From Camelimonas fluminis (lineage in GTDB: Bacteria; Pseudomonadota; Alphaproteobacteria; Rhizobiales; Beijerinckiaceae): DNA of 64,000 bases. The translations under genes and the position numbers were made by a program. The first letter of the stretch is position 1. Each line of letters opens with the position of its first letter. The stretch covers positions 235,907 through 299,906 of the forward strand of contig NZ_BNCG01000004.1 in the NCBI RefSeq assembly GCF_014656355.1, given 5' to 3'. The notes beneath the pieces were generated by a model, which was given only the letters and a program-made list of their open reading frames with translations, had not been told where the DNA came from and did no database searches. Shown here piece by piece: positions 33,587 through 42,665 of the stretch.

Positions 33587-36241
33587 TCAGCCCGCCGCCA
33601 GCATCCTGTTGAGAATGTCCTGCGTATCCACTGAAAGCCCGGGCCGGCTGGCGATGCGTTGCAGGGCCGCCAGGGCGTGGCCGCGACGGCCTGGCTCCAG
33701 CGTCCGCCACGCCCGGAAGGCGGTGAGCATACGCGAGGCCACCTGCGGGTTAATCCGGTCCAGCTCGAGGATGACGTCAGCGATCAGGCTGAAGCCCGCA
33801 CCGTCGGCCCGCGCGAACTGGGTCGGGTTCGAGAGGGAGAAAGCGCTGAGCAGCGCCCGGGCGCGGTTGGGATTGGAAAGCGTGAAGCCAGGGTGCGACA
33901 TCAGCTGGCGGACGCGGTCGAGTGTTCCGTTCTCGGGGATCATCGCCTGCACGCCGAACCATTTGTCCATGACCAGCGGATCATCGCCGAATTCGCGCTC
34001 CCAGGCCGCCAGCGCTTCCTCACGGCGGGCTCCGGGCAACAGGGAGAGCGTCGCAAGCGCCGCCATCCGGTCCGTCATGTTGCCTGCGTCGTGGAACTGG
34101 GCGGCGGCGCGCTCCGCCCCTTCTTCTGGCGCGGCCGCGGCGATGAGATCGAGGGCGAGATTGCGGAGCGCCCGCCGGCCCGCCGCCTGGGCGCCGGGGT
34201 CAAACGCTCCGTCCGGTTCCGCCGCATCGCGGATGGCGCGCAGCGCGGGCAGCAGCGCCGTCGCCATCGCCTGACGCAGCGTCTGCCGCGCCGTGTGAAT
34301 GGCGTCAGGGTCGATATCCGAACCGATTTCGCGGGCGATATCCCCTTCTGTCGGCACGCTCAGGGCCTGGGCGACAAAGGCCGGATCGCGCGCGCCCTCG
34401 CTGGCGAGGAAGTCCTCCAGGGCCCCAGCGAAAGCCGGCGCGCCAACCCGCGGGCGCCCGGCCCGGAGCGCGGCCACATCCGCCGCCAGATGCTTCAGCA
34501 TCAGGTTCTGCACCGCCTGCCATCGGTTGAAGGCATCGGAATCCGCGCGGAACAGCAGCAACTCATCAGCGTCGCTGAGGTCGATGTCGCAGCGCACTGG
34601 CGCGGAAAAGCCCCTGAACAGCGATGGCGTTGGACGTTCCGTGACATTCCGGAACGTCACGGTCATTTCCTCCTGATCGAACACCAGAACGTCGTCCTGC
34701 AGCGGCGCATTATTGTCGGCCTGCAACGGGAGTTCGCGGCCGCTGGCGCCAATCAGGCCCATCTGGATGGGAATGACCTGGGCGCGCTTCTGCGTCTGGC
34801 CCGGAGTCGGCGGCGTCATCTGCTTGAGGCGCAACGTCCAGGTTTCCGCCTCTTCGTCCCAGACGCCGCGCGCCGTCACCAGCGGCGTGCCTGCCTGCGC
34901 ATACCATTGGGCGAAGTGGTCGAGGTTTTTGCCGCTTGCTTCAGCGAAGCAGGCGAGGAAATCCTCGATCGTCGCCGCATGGCCATCGTGACGGCTGAAA
35001 TAAAGGTCCAGCCCGGAGCGGAATGCGTCTTGCCCGAGCAGGATGCCGAGCATGCGCACCAGCTCGGAGCCTTTCTCATATACAGTAGCCGTGTAGAAGT
35101 TGTTGATTTCGCTGTATTGCGTTGGCCGCACCGGGTGGGCGAGGGGACCTGCGTCTTCCACGAACTGGGCGGCGCGCAGGGTGCGAACGTCGGCGATGCG
35201 CCGCACCGGGCGCGAGCGCTGGTCGGCGGAAAATTCATGGTCGCGGAAGACCGTGAGCCCCTCTTTCAGGCACAACTGGAACCAGTCGCGGCAGGTGATG
35301 CGGTTGCCGGTCCAGTTATGGAAGTATTCGTGGGCGATGATGGCTTCGATATTGGCGTAATCCGCGTCGGTCGCGGTTTCGGGGCTGGCCAGAACATATT
35401 TGTCGTTGAAGATGTTCAGGCCCTTGTTCTCCATCGCGCCCATATTGAAGTCGGACACCGCCACCACATTGAAGACGTCGAGATCATATTCGCGGCCGAA
35501 AGTCTCCTCGTCCCAGCGCATCGAGCGGGCCAGGGCGTCGAGCGCGTAGCCGGCGCGGTCAGCCTTGCCAGGCTCCACATGCACCGCAATCTCGACCGCG
35601 CGCCCGGACATGGTGGTGAACGGTTCAGAGACCGTGTCCAGCCGCCCGGCCACCAGCGCGAACAGATAGGCGGGCTTGGGGAAGGGGTCATGCCAGATGG
35701 CGTAGTGTCGGCCGGTTCCAGACAGTTCCCCGCTTTCCTGCAGGTTGCCGTTGCCCAGCAGCAGCGGCGCTTCGTTCCGGTCCGCCTCGATGCGCGTGGT
35801 GTAAACCGACAGTACGTCCGGCCGGTCAAGAAAATAGGTGATGCGTCGAAAGCCTTCGGCCTCGCACTGGGTGCAATAGACGCCGCTGGAGCGGTACAGG
35901 CCCATCAGCTTGGTGTTGGCGGCCGGGTTGACGCGCGTGATGATGCGCAGCCGGAACGGCTGCTGCGGCGGCGCATGCAGGGTCAGGCCCTGGGGCGAGC
36001 TTTCCCATGCTCCTGCCGGCGGCGCAGCGCCGTCAACGGTGAATTCGCGCAGCTCCAGTTCGTCGCCGTCCAGCCGCAGCGGAGCGCCAGCGGAGCCGGC
36101 CGGATTGGGGCGCATGTCGAGTTCCGCCGTCACGATGGCGTCGTCGGCATGCAGCGAAATGTCGAGTGAAACGGCGTCAATCAGATAGTCGGATGGGCGG
36201 TAGTCGGAGAGACGGACAATCGGAGGGGTGTCTGTGCGCAT
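33587..36241 (-). CDS. pepN: Aminopeptidase N (M1 family)
   Basis: An 884-residue zinc aminopeptidase. Signatures in order are MRTDTPPIVRLSDYRPSDYLID at the N-terminus, the substrate motif GAMEN (about residue 267), the zinc site His304-Glu-Tyr-Phe-His308 in IIAHEYFHNWTGNRITCRDWF, and the third ligand Glu in KEGLTVFRD. The C-terminal DUF3458-type helical domain ends in NRMLAAG. I chose ATG 36241 because homologues begin with MRTDTP; an ATG ten codons upstream (36271) is equally placed behind a GGCTGGA sequence. It is transcribed away from the small RNA upstream. Confidence 0.95.
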   Translation of the reverse strand: MRTDTPPIVRLSDYRPSDYLIDAVSLDISLHADDAIVTAELDMRPNPAGSAGAPLRLDGDELELREFTVDGAAPPAGAWESSPQGLTLHAPPQQPFRLRIITRVNPAANTKLMGLYRSSGVYCTQCEAEGFRRITYFLDRPDVLSVYTTRIEADRNEAPLLLGNGNLQESGELSGTGRHYAIWHDPFPKPAYLFALVAGRLDTVSEPFTTMSGRAVEIAVHVEPGKADRAGYALDALARSMRWDEETFGREYDLDVFNVVAVSDFNMGAMENKGLNIFNDKYVLASPETATDADYANIEAIIAHEYFHNWTGNRITCRDWFQLCLKEGLTVFRDHEFSADQRSRPVRRIADVRTLRAAQFVEDAGPLAHPVRPTQYSEINNFYTATVYEKGSELVRMLGILLGQDAFRSGLDLYFSRHDGHAATIEDFLACFAEASGKNLDHFAQWYAQAGTPLVTARGVWDEEAETWTLRLKQMTPPTPGQTQKRAQVIPIQMGLIGASGRELPLQADNNAPLQDDVLVFDQEEMTVTFRNVTERPTPSLFRGFSAPVRCDIDLSDADELLLFRADSDAFNRWQAVQNLMLKHLAADVAALRAGRPRVGAPAFAGALEDFLASEGARDPAFVAQALSVPTEGDIAREIGSDIDPDAIHTARQTLRQAMATALLPALRAIRDAAEPDGAFDPGAQAAGRRALRNLALDLIAAAAPEEGAERAAAQFHDAGNMTDRMAALATLSLLPGARREEALAAWEREFGDDPLVMDKWFGVQAMIPENGTLDRVRQLMSHPGFTLSNPNRARALLSAFSLSNPTQFARADGAGFSLIADVILELDRINPQVASRMLTAFRAWRTLEPGRRGHALAALQRIASRPGLSVDTQDILNRMLAAG

Positions 36242-36585
36242 CTTGATCCAGCCGTTTCGGATTTGTTCCATTGTCCAGCCGCGTGCAGCGGGACAGCGGG
36301 CGCGCGGGAGGCGCGCTGGCGACTATGGACCCGGGGGGAGGTTGACTGCAATGCTGGCGGCGCTGCTGGGCCAGATCCAGCGCGGCGTGGCGCGCGCGAG
36401 AACCCGAAAAACCGACAGGACGCTGGTTTCCAGGTTATGCACAGGACCTGATGATGTCATAAAATCGTCAATAGATTGACTGGAAACGACAAATCAGAAA
36501 TTTGAAAATATGTTATTAAAAATTCCGCGGCGCAGAAATTTTTTGTTGCGCATGCGACGATTGTGGGGATAGGGTCTGTCCCAAG
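36242..36585. promoter_or_regulatory. pepN upstream region with AT-rich stretch
   Basis: No gene seen. Bases 36455-36560 are strikingly AT-rich for this genome and lie upstream of pepN on the minus strand, downstream of the small RNA terminator. They probably contain the pepN promoter; no motif was assigned. Confidence 0.35.
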
Positions 36586-36667
36586 AAAAAAGGCTGCGCC
36601 GAAGCGCAGCCAAGTCTAGGGAGGAAACGCCCAAGGAGGGCATGCAGCATCGCTGCTGCAGTTTCGA
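36586..36667 (-). ncRNA. mmgR: mmgR-like (alpha-r8 family) trans-acting small RNA
   Basis: On the minus strand an approximately 80-base RNA is predicted. A first hairpin TGCAGCA/TGCTGCA with GCGA loop is followed by a second GCCC/GGGC hairpin whose loop is TCCTT, then unpaired GTTTCCTCCCTAGACTT. It ends with a perfect terminator stem GGCTGCGC / GCGCAGCC closed by a TTCG tetraloop and six T (36611 down to 36586). The unpaired TTTCCTCCCT ten-mer and three-hairpin layout match what is known of rhizobial mmgR, a regulator of polyhydroxybutyrate granules; CCUCCC is complementary to Shine-Dalgarno sequences. TTGTCA and TCTAAT upstream could be the promoter, with a short 15-base spacer. The exact 5' end is estimated. 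Confidence 0.7.
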
Positions 36668-37155
36668 CATTAGACGTAATTTCCTATTATGACAATCTTT
36701 TTCTTCGCCTTTCCAGTGAGAGGCCGTTTGTGCTGACGCGACGACCTCGCGGTTGTGGTATCCGCCAGTCTATCCAGGGCAGACCTGCCGTAGTTCCGGC
36801 GTCTCCATCTCCCTTGAAAATGTCTGTCAGTTGCGCGTCTTCGGGCTGCAGGCGGCCTTGTCCCGCGGTGTGATCTCTGCCGTAAGGGCGCCGCCGCTTC
36901 GTCTGTCTTCGCTTTGTGGAGTTTGGCGGCGAATGCCGGATGCAACAGGGAGCGGGCAATTCATTGGCGAGGCCGATGAAACTGGCGTTTGCCCCGGACG
37001 TGACCGGAGAGGGGCGCCAACGCCAAATTCACTGCGCCAGCGCATCCAGCGGCGCGATTTGCTTTTCCCGCGCCAGATGGTCATTTTCTGCAACCTTGCA
37101 TTCGCATTCTGCGGGCGGCCGACGCTCCGCTGACAATGCTGTTGGGAGAAGACTG
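36668..37155. other. Intergenic region, no gene recognised
   Basis: Open frames here lack ribosome sites and coding character. The left end should contain the promoter of the small RNA (minus strand) and the right end that of the glyoxalase gene (plus strand, GGGAGAAG ribosome site at 37144-37151). Confidence 0.5.
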
Positions 37156-37596
37156 ATGCGCTTTCGGCACACCATGGTCCGCGTGACCAACGTGGAAGAA
37201 TCGCTGGATTTCTATTGCAACAAACTGGGTATGGTCGAAACCCGCCGCACCGACGTTCCGGCTGGACGCTTTACCCTCATTTTCCTTGCCGCCGCACAGG
37301 ATGCTGAGACCGCCCGGGCGACGCACGCGCCGGAATTGGAGCTGACGTACAACTGGGATCCGGAAACCTATTCCGGCGGTCGCAGCTTCGGGCATCTCTG
37401 CTATTCGGTTCCGGATATCTACGAGACCTGCGAACGGCTGATGAAGGCCGGCGTCACCATCAACCGCCCGCCCCGGGATGGCTACATGGCCTTCGTCCGC
37501 TCTCCGGACGGCATCTCCATCGAGTTGTTGCAGGACGGCCCGGCAAAGCCGCCGCAAGAGCCGTGGGCCTCGATGCAGAATACCGGGACCTGGTAA
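37156..37596 (+). CDS. gloA: Lactoylglutathione lyase (glyoxalase I)
   Basis: A 146-residue vicinal-oxygen-chelate metalloenzyme that isomerises the methylglyoxal-glutathione adduct. It begins MRFRHTMVRVTNVEESLDFY, with the first metal-binding His in RHTMVRV; Glu in LELTYNW, the second His in FGHLCYSVPDIY and the final Glu in ISIELLQ complete the metal site. Two beta-alpha-beta-beta-beta modules are evident. ATG 37156 follows GGGAGAAGACTG. Length is slightly above the usual 130-135 because of a C-terminal tail PPQEPWASMQNTGTW. Confidence 0.94.
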   Translation: MRFRHTMVRVTNVEESLDFYCNKLGMVETRRTDVPAGRFTLIFLAAAQDAETARATHAPELELTYNWDPETYSGGRSFGHLCYSVPDIYETCERLMKAGVTINRPPRDGYMAFVRSPDGISIELLQDGPAKPPQEPWASMQNTGTW

Positions 37597-37802
37597 GCGG
37601 GGGCAAAAGCTGCGCCAGCCGCGCGCGTGCGCCGCCTGGAAAGCGGACGCCGCCAGCGCGCTCACGACCGACAGGGTTGGTTCCGTTCATATTGAATCGC
37701 TCCGGCGTTTCCTCATGAACCGTGACGCTGGCTCCATGTAACGGTCTGGACGGCGATCTGGCCGGTCGCGCCGGGGCGGCTCCACGGACAGGGCTCGCCA
37801 GG

Positions 37803-37897
37803 GCGTTTTCCAGTGAAACGGACGGCGCTTCGATGAAAGCGCGTCGATTCAAAAAGATAGAGGGCAAATCCGGCTCAGCATGAACGGATTTTACTCT
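37803..37897. repeat. Rhizobial-type palindromic intergenic repeat, diverged copy C
   Basis: This stretch shows the same order of elements as the copies at 3141 and 17531: GCGTTTTCCAGTGAAACGGA, GATGAAAGCGCGTC, the AAAAAGATAGAG linker, and a closing inverted repeat AAATCCG / CGGATTT. It is more diverged and lies just upstream of the sugar kinase start. Confidence 0.55.
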
Positions 37898-37913
37898 GGT
37901 GGACAGGATGGAC

Positions 37914-38822
37914 ATGGCGACGGTCCTCTGCGTTGGCATCGCTACGCTCGATTACATCTATGCTCTCGATGAAATGCCCCGGGTGGCGGAAAAGCACCGC
38001 GCCCGTGATCTGGTCATCACCAGCGGCGGCATCGCCGCCAATGCGGCGGTGGCCATCGCCCGACTCGGCGGCGAGGCGATCTTCGCCGGACGCCTTGGCG
38101 ATGACGCCGTCGCCGTGGAAATCCTGAACGCGCTGCACGCCGAAGACGTGCGCTGTTCCTTCGTGCGCGGTTTTCCCGGCGTCAAATCACCCGTGTCCAC
38201 CATCCTGGTTGACCGGCATGGCGAGCGGCTGCTGATCAGCTACCGGGACGGCAGCCTGCCGTCTGACCCCTCCTGGCTGCCGGAAGAGCTGCCGCCGCGC
38301 GTCGATGCGGTGCTGGGCGATACGCGCTGGGAGGAAGCGGCGGCGCGCATGTTCGCGGCGGCGCGTCGTGTCGGCAAGCCGGCCGTGCTGGATGGCGACA
38401 AGGCCCCGCGTCACCCCACCATCCTGTCTGACGCCACCCATGTCGCCTTTAGCGCCCAGGGGCTGCGCGAACTCACCGGTGAAAATGATCCGCAAGGGGG
38501 GCTGAAAAAGCTGCGCGAGCAGAGAGGCGGCGGCGACACCTGGTTTGCCGTCACGGTGGGGGCCGAGGGCGTGTATTTTCTGGAGAATGGCGACGTCGCC
38601 CATGCGGCGGCTTTCCCGGTCGACGCCGTGGACACCCTTGGCGCTGGCGATGTCTGGCACGGCGCCTTTGCCCTGGCCCTGGCGGAGGGCGCTGGCGAGC
38701 GCGAAGCGATAAGCTTTGCCTCCGCCACCTCGGCGCTGAAATGCCTCACCTTCGGCGGTCGCAACGGCTCGCCGCGCCGGCCGCAGGTGCAGGCGTTTCT
38801 GAAGGAGCGCGGCGCGCTCTGA
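37914..38822 (+). CDS. PfkB-family carbohydrate kinase
   Basis: A roughly 302-residue ribokinase-fold sugar kinase. The first PfkB signature region is visible as TSGGIAANAAVAIARLGGEAIFAGRLGDDAVA, and the second as DTLGAGDVWHGAFALALAEG, whose Asp is the catalytic base and GAGD the anion hole. Specific substrate cannot be read from the sequence; ketohexose or 2-keto-3-deoxy-gluconate type substrates are possible. Starts at GTG 37899, ATG 37908 or ATG 37914 are in frame; the last has AGG at the best spacing. It is convergent with cysG, separated by one base. Confidence 0.88.
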   Translation: MATVLCVGIATLDYIYALDEMPRVAEKHRARDLVITSGGIAANAAVAIARLGGEAIFAGRLGDDAVAVEILNALHAEDVRCSFVRGFPGVKSPVSTILVDRHGERLLISYRDGSLPSDPSWLPEELPPRVDAVLGDTRWEEAAARMFAAARRVGKPAVLDGDKAPRHPTILSDATHVAFSAQGLRELTGENDPQGGLKKLREQRGGGDTWFAVTVGAEGVYFLENGDVAHAAAFPVDAVDTLGAGDVWHGAFALALAEGAGEREAISFASATSALKCLTFGGRNGSPRRPQVQAFLKERGAL

Positions 38823-38823
38823 T

Positions 38824-40293
38824 TTACCGGGTCGTTTTCGGCCCCAGCGCCACCGCATGGCCGATGATGACCAGCGCCGGTCCGGCGATGTCGCTGGCTC
38901 GCACCTTCTCCGCCAGCTCCGCCACCGGCGCATGCACGATGGTTTCGTCTGGCAGCGTGGCGCGCGCCACGAGGGCGGCGGGTGTTTGCGGGTCAAGGCC
39001 CGCCGCCAGCAACCGCGCCGCGAGCGCCTCCAGGGTGGCCAGCCCCATGTAGACCACCGTGGTGGCCGCCGGGTCGGCGAGGGCGCGCCAGTCCAGATCT
39101 TCTGGCAAGGCGCCGTTGCGGGCGTGCGCCGTAATGAATTGCAGCCGCCGCGCCGCATTGCGATGGGTCAGCGACGTCGCCATGCCGGCGGCGGCGCCGC
39201 TGGCGGCGGTGACGCCTGGCGTGACGGCGCAGGGGACGCCGGCCGCTTCAAGCGCGGCGATCTCCTCGCCGGCGCGGCCGAAAATCATTGGGTCGCCGCC
39301 CTTCAGGCGCACCACCTGCAGGCCTTCGCCCGCCAGCCGCACCAGTTGCGCATTGATGTCGTCCTGGGTGCAGGAGGGTTTGTGCCCCCGCTTGCCCACG
39401 TGGATCAGCCGCGCCTCGCGCCGGGCGAAATCCAGCGTTCCCGGCGCGATGAGGTCGTCGTAAAGGATCACGTCAGCCGATTGCAGCAGGCGCACGGCGC
39501 GCAGGGTCAGCAACTCCGGATCGCCCGGGCCGGCGCCTACAAGATTGACCATGCCCTTCGCCGCCGCCTGGTCGCTGGCTTCGGCGTCGGCGAGCAGGGC
39601 GTCGCGCAGGCGCTCGTCCGGCTCCTGTCCGGGCGCGGCGAACGCCTGGGCGGTGAAGCGCTCCCAGAACCGCCGCCGGGTGCGGAACGGCCAGCGCCGC
39701 GCCTGCACCTCCGCCCGCCAGCGCCGGGCGGCCTCAGCCCAGCGGCGGAAGGTTTCCGGCAGCAAGGTCTCGATTCGGGCGCGCACGGCCTGGCCGAACA
39801 CCGGCGCCGCCCCGTCGGTGGAAATGCCAACTACCAACGGCGAGCGGTTGACGATCGAGCCAAACTGGAAGTCGCATAGCGCCGGCCGGTCAACGCAATT
39901 CACCGGCGCCCCGGCCGCCCGCGCTGCTTGGGCAAATTGGCGCGCTTCATCTTCGCCGGCAAAATCTCCGACCGCCAGCATGGCCCCCGTCAGATCCTCC
40001 GCGCGCCAGCTGCGCCTGTGCAGCGTGACGCGCTCCGGATGCAACCGCGTCAGCCGCAGCATGCTTTCCGGCGTCTCCACATCATCTGGCGCGTAGATCT
40101 CCAGGCGCGCGCCTGTGGCGGCGAGCAACTCCGCTTTCCAGCCGGCGCCTTCGCTGGCGCCGGCCAGCACCAGCCGGCGGCCGGCCGGTTTGAAAAACAG
40201 CGGGAGACTGGCGAGCGCCGCCATGCGCTGCGCTGCGCCGCCCTGTTCTGGGGCGCCCGGGAATGGCTCTGGCGTGTCCTGATCGGCTGGCAA
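38824..40293 (-). CDS. cysG: Siroheme synthase CysG (methyltransferase / dehydrogenase / ferrochelatase)
   Basis: A 489-residue trifunctional enzyme making siroheme for sulfite and nitrite reductases. The N-terminal half is precorrin-2 dehydrogenase/ferrochelatase (LPLFFKPAGRRLVLAGASEGAGWKAELLAATGA, then NCVDRPALCDFQFGSIVNRSPLVVGISTDGAAPVFG). The C-terminal half is SAM:uroporphyrinogen III methyltransferase (VNLVGAGPGDPELLTLRAVRLLQSADVILYDDL, VRLKGGDPMIFGRAGEE, VTPGVTAASGAAAGMATSLTHR). The usual phospho-Ser in the ferrochelatase region is replaced by Thr in GISTDGAAP. The longest frame begins at TTG 40293; an ATG at 40224 (MAALASLPLFF) is also plausible. Confidence 0.94.
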   Translation of the reverse strand: MPADQDTPEPFPGAPEQGGAAQRMAALASLPLFFKPAGRRLVLAGASEGAGWKAELLAATGARLEIYAPDDVETPESMLRLTRLHPERVTLHRRSWRAEDLTGAMLAVGDFAGEDEARQFAQAARAAGAPVNCVDRPALCDFQFGSIVNRSPLVVGISTDGAAPVFGQAVRARIETLLPETFRRWAEAARRWRAEVQARRWPFRTRRRFWERFTAQAFAAPGQEPDERLRDALLADAEASDQAAAKGMVNLVGAGPGDPELLTLRAVRLLQSADVILYDDLIAPGTLDFARREARLIHVGKRGHKPSCTQDDINAQLVRLAGEGLQVVRLKGGDPMIFGRAGEEIAALEAAGVPCAVTPGVTAASGAAAGMATSLTHRNAARRLQFITAHARNGALPEDLDWRALADPAATTVVYMGLATLEALAARLLAAGLDPQTPAALVARATLPDETIVHAPVAELAEKVRASDIAGPALVIIGHAVALGPKTTR

Positions 40294-40564
40294 GGCAATG
40301 TCACATTCAGTTGAGCGGCGTTCGCGGAGACGAAGCGCGGCTTTTTATGGTAATTATATCAGTCGTTTGTTGTTGGTCTTCATAAAGCAGGCGACAGGAT
40401 TTAGCCTGTGTCGCACCATAATCTGGCCGTGAGGTCAGGTCACCTCTTGGATGTTGTCCGGAACGCGCGCTTCGAAGCATGTGGCCGGAAACAGACAACA
40501 GGGAAGTCGGGGGCTCCGGCTTCGCAGGGCGGCCAATGTGTCAGTCCTATGGGAGAGTATGACA

Positions 40565-40951
40565 ATGCGTAAACTGGTGATGACAGGTTTTGCAGCCCTC
40601 GCGCTGCTTGCGACCCCTGCGCTGGCGCAGACGACCCAGACGCAACCGGCTCCGATGAAGGGTCCATCCGCGACGCAGCAGGCGCCAGCGGCCACCCAGC
40701 AGGCGCCAGCCCCCATGAAGCAGGCGCCAACCGCCGCGAAGCCGGCGAAAGCCGACAAGGCGCAGCTGCTCGACATCAACACCGCCACGAAGGAACAGCT
40801 CGAAGCCCTGAAGGGCGTAGGACCGGCGCGCGCCGACGCCATCATCAAGGGCCGCCCGTACAAGGGCAAGGACGAGCTGGTGCAGAAGAAGATCGTGCCG
40901 CAGAATGTCTATGACGACATCAAGGCCAAGATCATCGCCCACCAGCACTGA
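40565..40951 (+). CDS. Exported helix-hairpin-helix (ComEA-like) protein
   Basis: A 128-residue secreted protein. The signal peptide MRKLVMTGFAALALLATPALA ends at an ALA-Q site. A linker of repeated Gln/Ala/Pro units (AT-QQAPA, three near-copies at about residues 37-57) precedes a ComEA-type helix-hairpin-helix pair: LLDINTATKEQLEALKGVGPARADAIIKGRPYKGKDELV. ComEA binds incoming DNA in competence systems, but rhizobia use such proteins mostly without known uptake genes and none is nearby. ATG 40565 has GGGAG at nine bases; ATG 40559 is too close. A strong terminator follows. Confidence 0.88.
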   Translation: MRKLVMTGFAALALLATPALAQTTQTQPAPMKGPSATQQAPAATQQAPAPMKQAPTAAKPAKADKAQLLDINTATKEQLEALKGVGPARADAIIKGRPYKGKDELVQKKIVPQNVYDDIKAKIIAHQH

Positions 40952-40965
40952 GATCCAGACGACGG

Positions 40966-40992
40966 CGGCGCCCCTCCTGGGGCGCCGTTTTT
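40966..40992 (+). terminator. Intrinsic terminator after the ComEA-like gene
   Basis: A 9-bp stem CGGCGCCCC (40966-40974) / GGGGCGCCG (40979-40987), TCCT loop, then five T. It lies 14 bases after the stop codon. Confidence 0.9.
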
Positions 40993-41044
40993 CATGATGA
41001 GCTCTGGCGCGGAAGCCCGTTTTCCTGCGCCGGCCTGCCCAGCC

Positions 41045-41077
41045 AAAACCCGATGGGTTCGACCCATCGGGTTTTTT
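41045..41077. terminator. Bidirectional intrinsic terminator
   Basis: A 12-bp stem AACCCGATGGGT (41047-41058) / ACCCATCGGGTT (41062-41073) with a T-run on the right and A-run on the left, so it can stop transcription both from the ComEA-like gene and from matB on the minus strand (stop at 41093). Confidence 0.88.
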
Positions 41078-41092
41078 GGTCTGGTCCAGACG

Positions 41093-42607
41093 TCAGACGT
41101 AGAGATTCTTGTGGGCGTCGCGCAGCAGGTTCTTCTGCACCTTGCCCATGCTGTTGCGCGGCAGCTCGTCGGCGAACAGCACCCGTTTCGGCAGCTTGAA
41201 TTTGGCCAGCCGGCCATCGAGCGCCTTCAACACCCGCGCTTCGTCCAGGCTTTTGTCGCTCGCCACCACCACCGCGGTGACGCCTTCGCCGAAGTCCGGA
41301 TGCGGTGCCCCAATGACGGCGCTCTCGATCACTCCTTCCAGAGCGTCAATCTCGCTTTCCACTTCCTTGGGGTAGACGTTGAAGCCGCCGCTGATGATCA
41401 GATCCTTGCCGCGTCCGACAATCTGCACATAGCCGTTTGTGTCGATCCGCCCCAGGTCGCCAGTGATGAAGAAGCCGTCCGGCCGGAATTCGGCGGCGGT
41501 CTTCTCTGGCATGCGCCAGTAGCCCCTGAATACGTTCGGCCCCTTGACCTCGATCATGCCGATGTCGCCGTTGGCCAGTTGCACGCCGTTTTCCGGATCG
41601 ACGACGCGCAGCGCGACGCCCGGCAGCGGCAGGCCGACCGTGCCGGCGATGCGCGGACCTTCATAGGGGTTGGAGGTGTTCATGTTGGTTTCGGTCATGC
41701 CATAGCGCTCAAGAATGGCGTGGCCGGTGCGGGCGCGCCATTCGTTGTGCGTCTCCGCCAGAAGCGGCGCGGAGCCGGAAACGAACAGGCGCATGTTGGC
41801 CGTCAGCTCGCGCGTCAGGCCCGGGTGTTGCAGCAGGCGGGTGTAGAAGGTCGGCACGCCCATCATCGCTGTCGCCTGGGGCATGGCGGCGATCACCGCG
41901 TCGGCGTCGAACTTTGGCATCAGGATCAGCGAGCCGCCGGCGAAGAAGGTGACGTTGGTCGCCACGAACAGGCCATGGGTGTGATAGATCGGCAGGGCGT
42001 GGATCAGCGCATCGTCGGCGGTGAAACGCCAGTAGTCCCGCAGCGTCAGCGAATTCGACGCCAGATTGTCGTGGCTGAGCATGGCGCCCTTCGAGCGCCC
42101 GGTGGTGCCGGAGGTGTAGAGGATGGCGGCGAGATCGTCGTCGCCGCGCGCCACTGTGGCGAAACCGGCCGGTTGCGCGTCAGCGGCGGCGCTCAGCGAG
42201 CCCTTGCCGTGGCTGTCCAGCGTCGCTGTGCGGACGCCCGTCGCCAGCTGTTTCGCGATTTCCTGAACCCCTGCCTCCCGCGCCGGATCGCAGACCACCA
42301 GCGCCGGTTCAGCGTCGCCGATGAAATATGACAGCTCCGTCAGGGTGTAGCCGGTGTTGAGCGGCAGATAGATGGCGCCGGCGCGCAGGCAGGCCAGATA
42401 CAATGTCAGCGCCTCGGCGCTCTTCTCCACCTGCACGGCCACACGGTCGCCAGCCGTTACCCCCAGACCGACCAGCGCATTGGCGAGCTGACCCGAACGC
42501 GCCGCCAGATCGCCATAGGCGCTGACGGAGCCATCCGGATGACGGATGGCGACCCGCGCCAGATCCAGCCCGGATGCGAACAGCCGGTCGAACAGATTGC
42601 GGCTCAT
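41093..42607 (-). CDS. matB: Malonyl-CoA ligase (synthetase) MatB
   Basis: A 504-residue acyl-adenylate ligase. The AMP-binding P-loop is YTSGTTGRSKGAMLSH, followed by ALPIYHTHGLFVATNV, ERYGMTETNMNTSNPYEGPR, TGDLGRID and GRGKDLIISGGFNVYPKEVE, with the C-terminal catalytic Lys in NSMGKVQKNLLRD. The TETNM and NPYEG region and overall similarity mark malonyl-CoA synthetase rather than acetyl-CoA synthetase. The decarboxylase gene lies 58 bases upstream on the same strand, so malonate is activated and then decarboxylated to acetyl-CoA. No malonate transporter or MatR-type regulator is next to it. Confidence 0.93.
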   Translation of the reverse strand: MSRNLFDRLFASGLDLARVAIRHPDGSVSAYGDLAARSGQLANALVGLGVTAGDRVAVQVEKSAEALTLYLACLRAGAIYLPLNTGYTLTELSYFIGDAEPALVVCDPAREAGVQEIAKQLATGVRTATLDSHGKGSLSAAADAQPAGFATVARGDDDLAAILYTSGTTGRSKGAMLSHDNLASNSLTLRDYWRFTADDALIHALPIYHTHGLFVATNVTFFAGGSLILMPKFDADAVIAAMPQATAMMGVPTFYTRLLQHPGLTRELTANMRLFVSGSAPLLAETHNEWRARTGHAILERYGMTETNMNTSNPYEGPRIAGTVGLPLPGVALRVVDPENGVQLANGDIGMIEVKGPNVFRGYWRMPEKTAAEFRPDGFFITGDLGRIDTNGYVQIVGRGKDLIISGGFNVYPKEVESEIDALEGVIESAVIGAPHPDFGEGVTAVVVASDKSLDEARVLKALDGRLAKFKLPKRVLFADELPRNSMGKVQKNLLRDAHKNLYV

Positions 42608-42665
42608 GCAGGCGCTCTCCCCAAAGACGTTTCCTGACGAAGTAGACGCGATTTCCGCCGTCGCG

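Noticed and set aside
33659..36169. 836-residue plus-strand frame opposite pepN
   Set aside because: It is antisense to a certain aminopeptidase gene and shows repeated antisense codon composition only.
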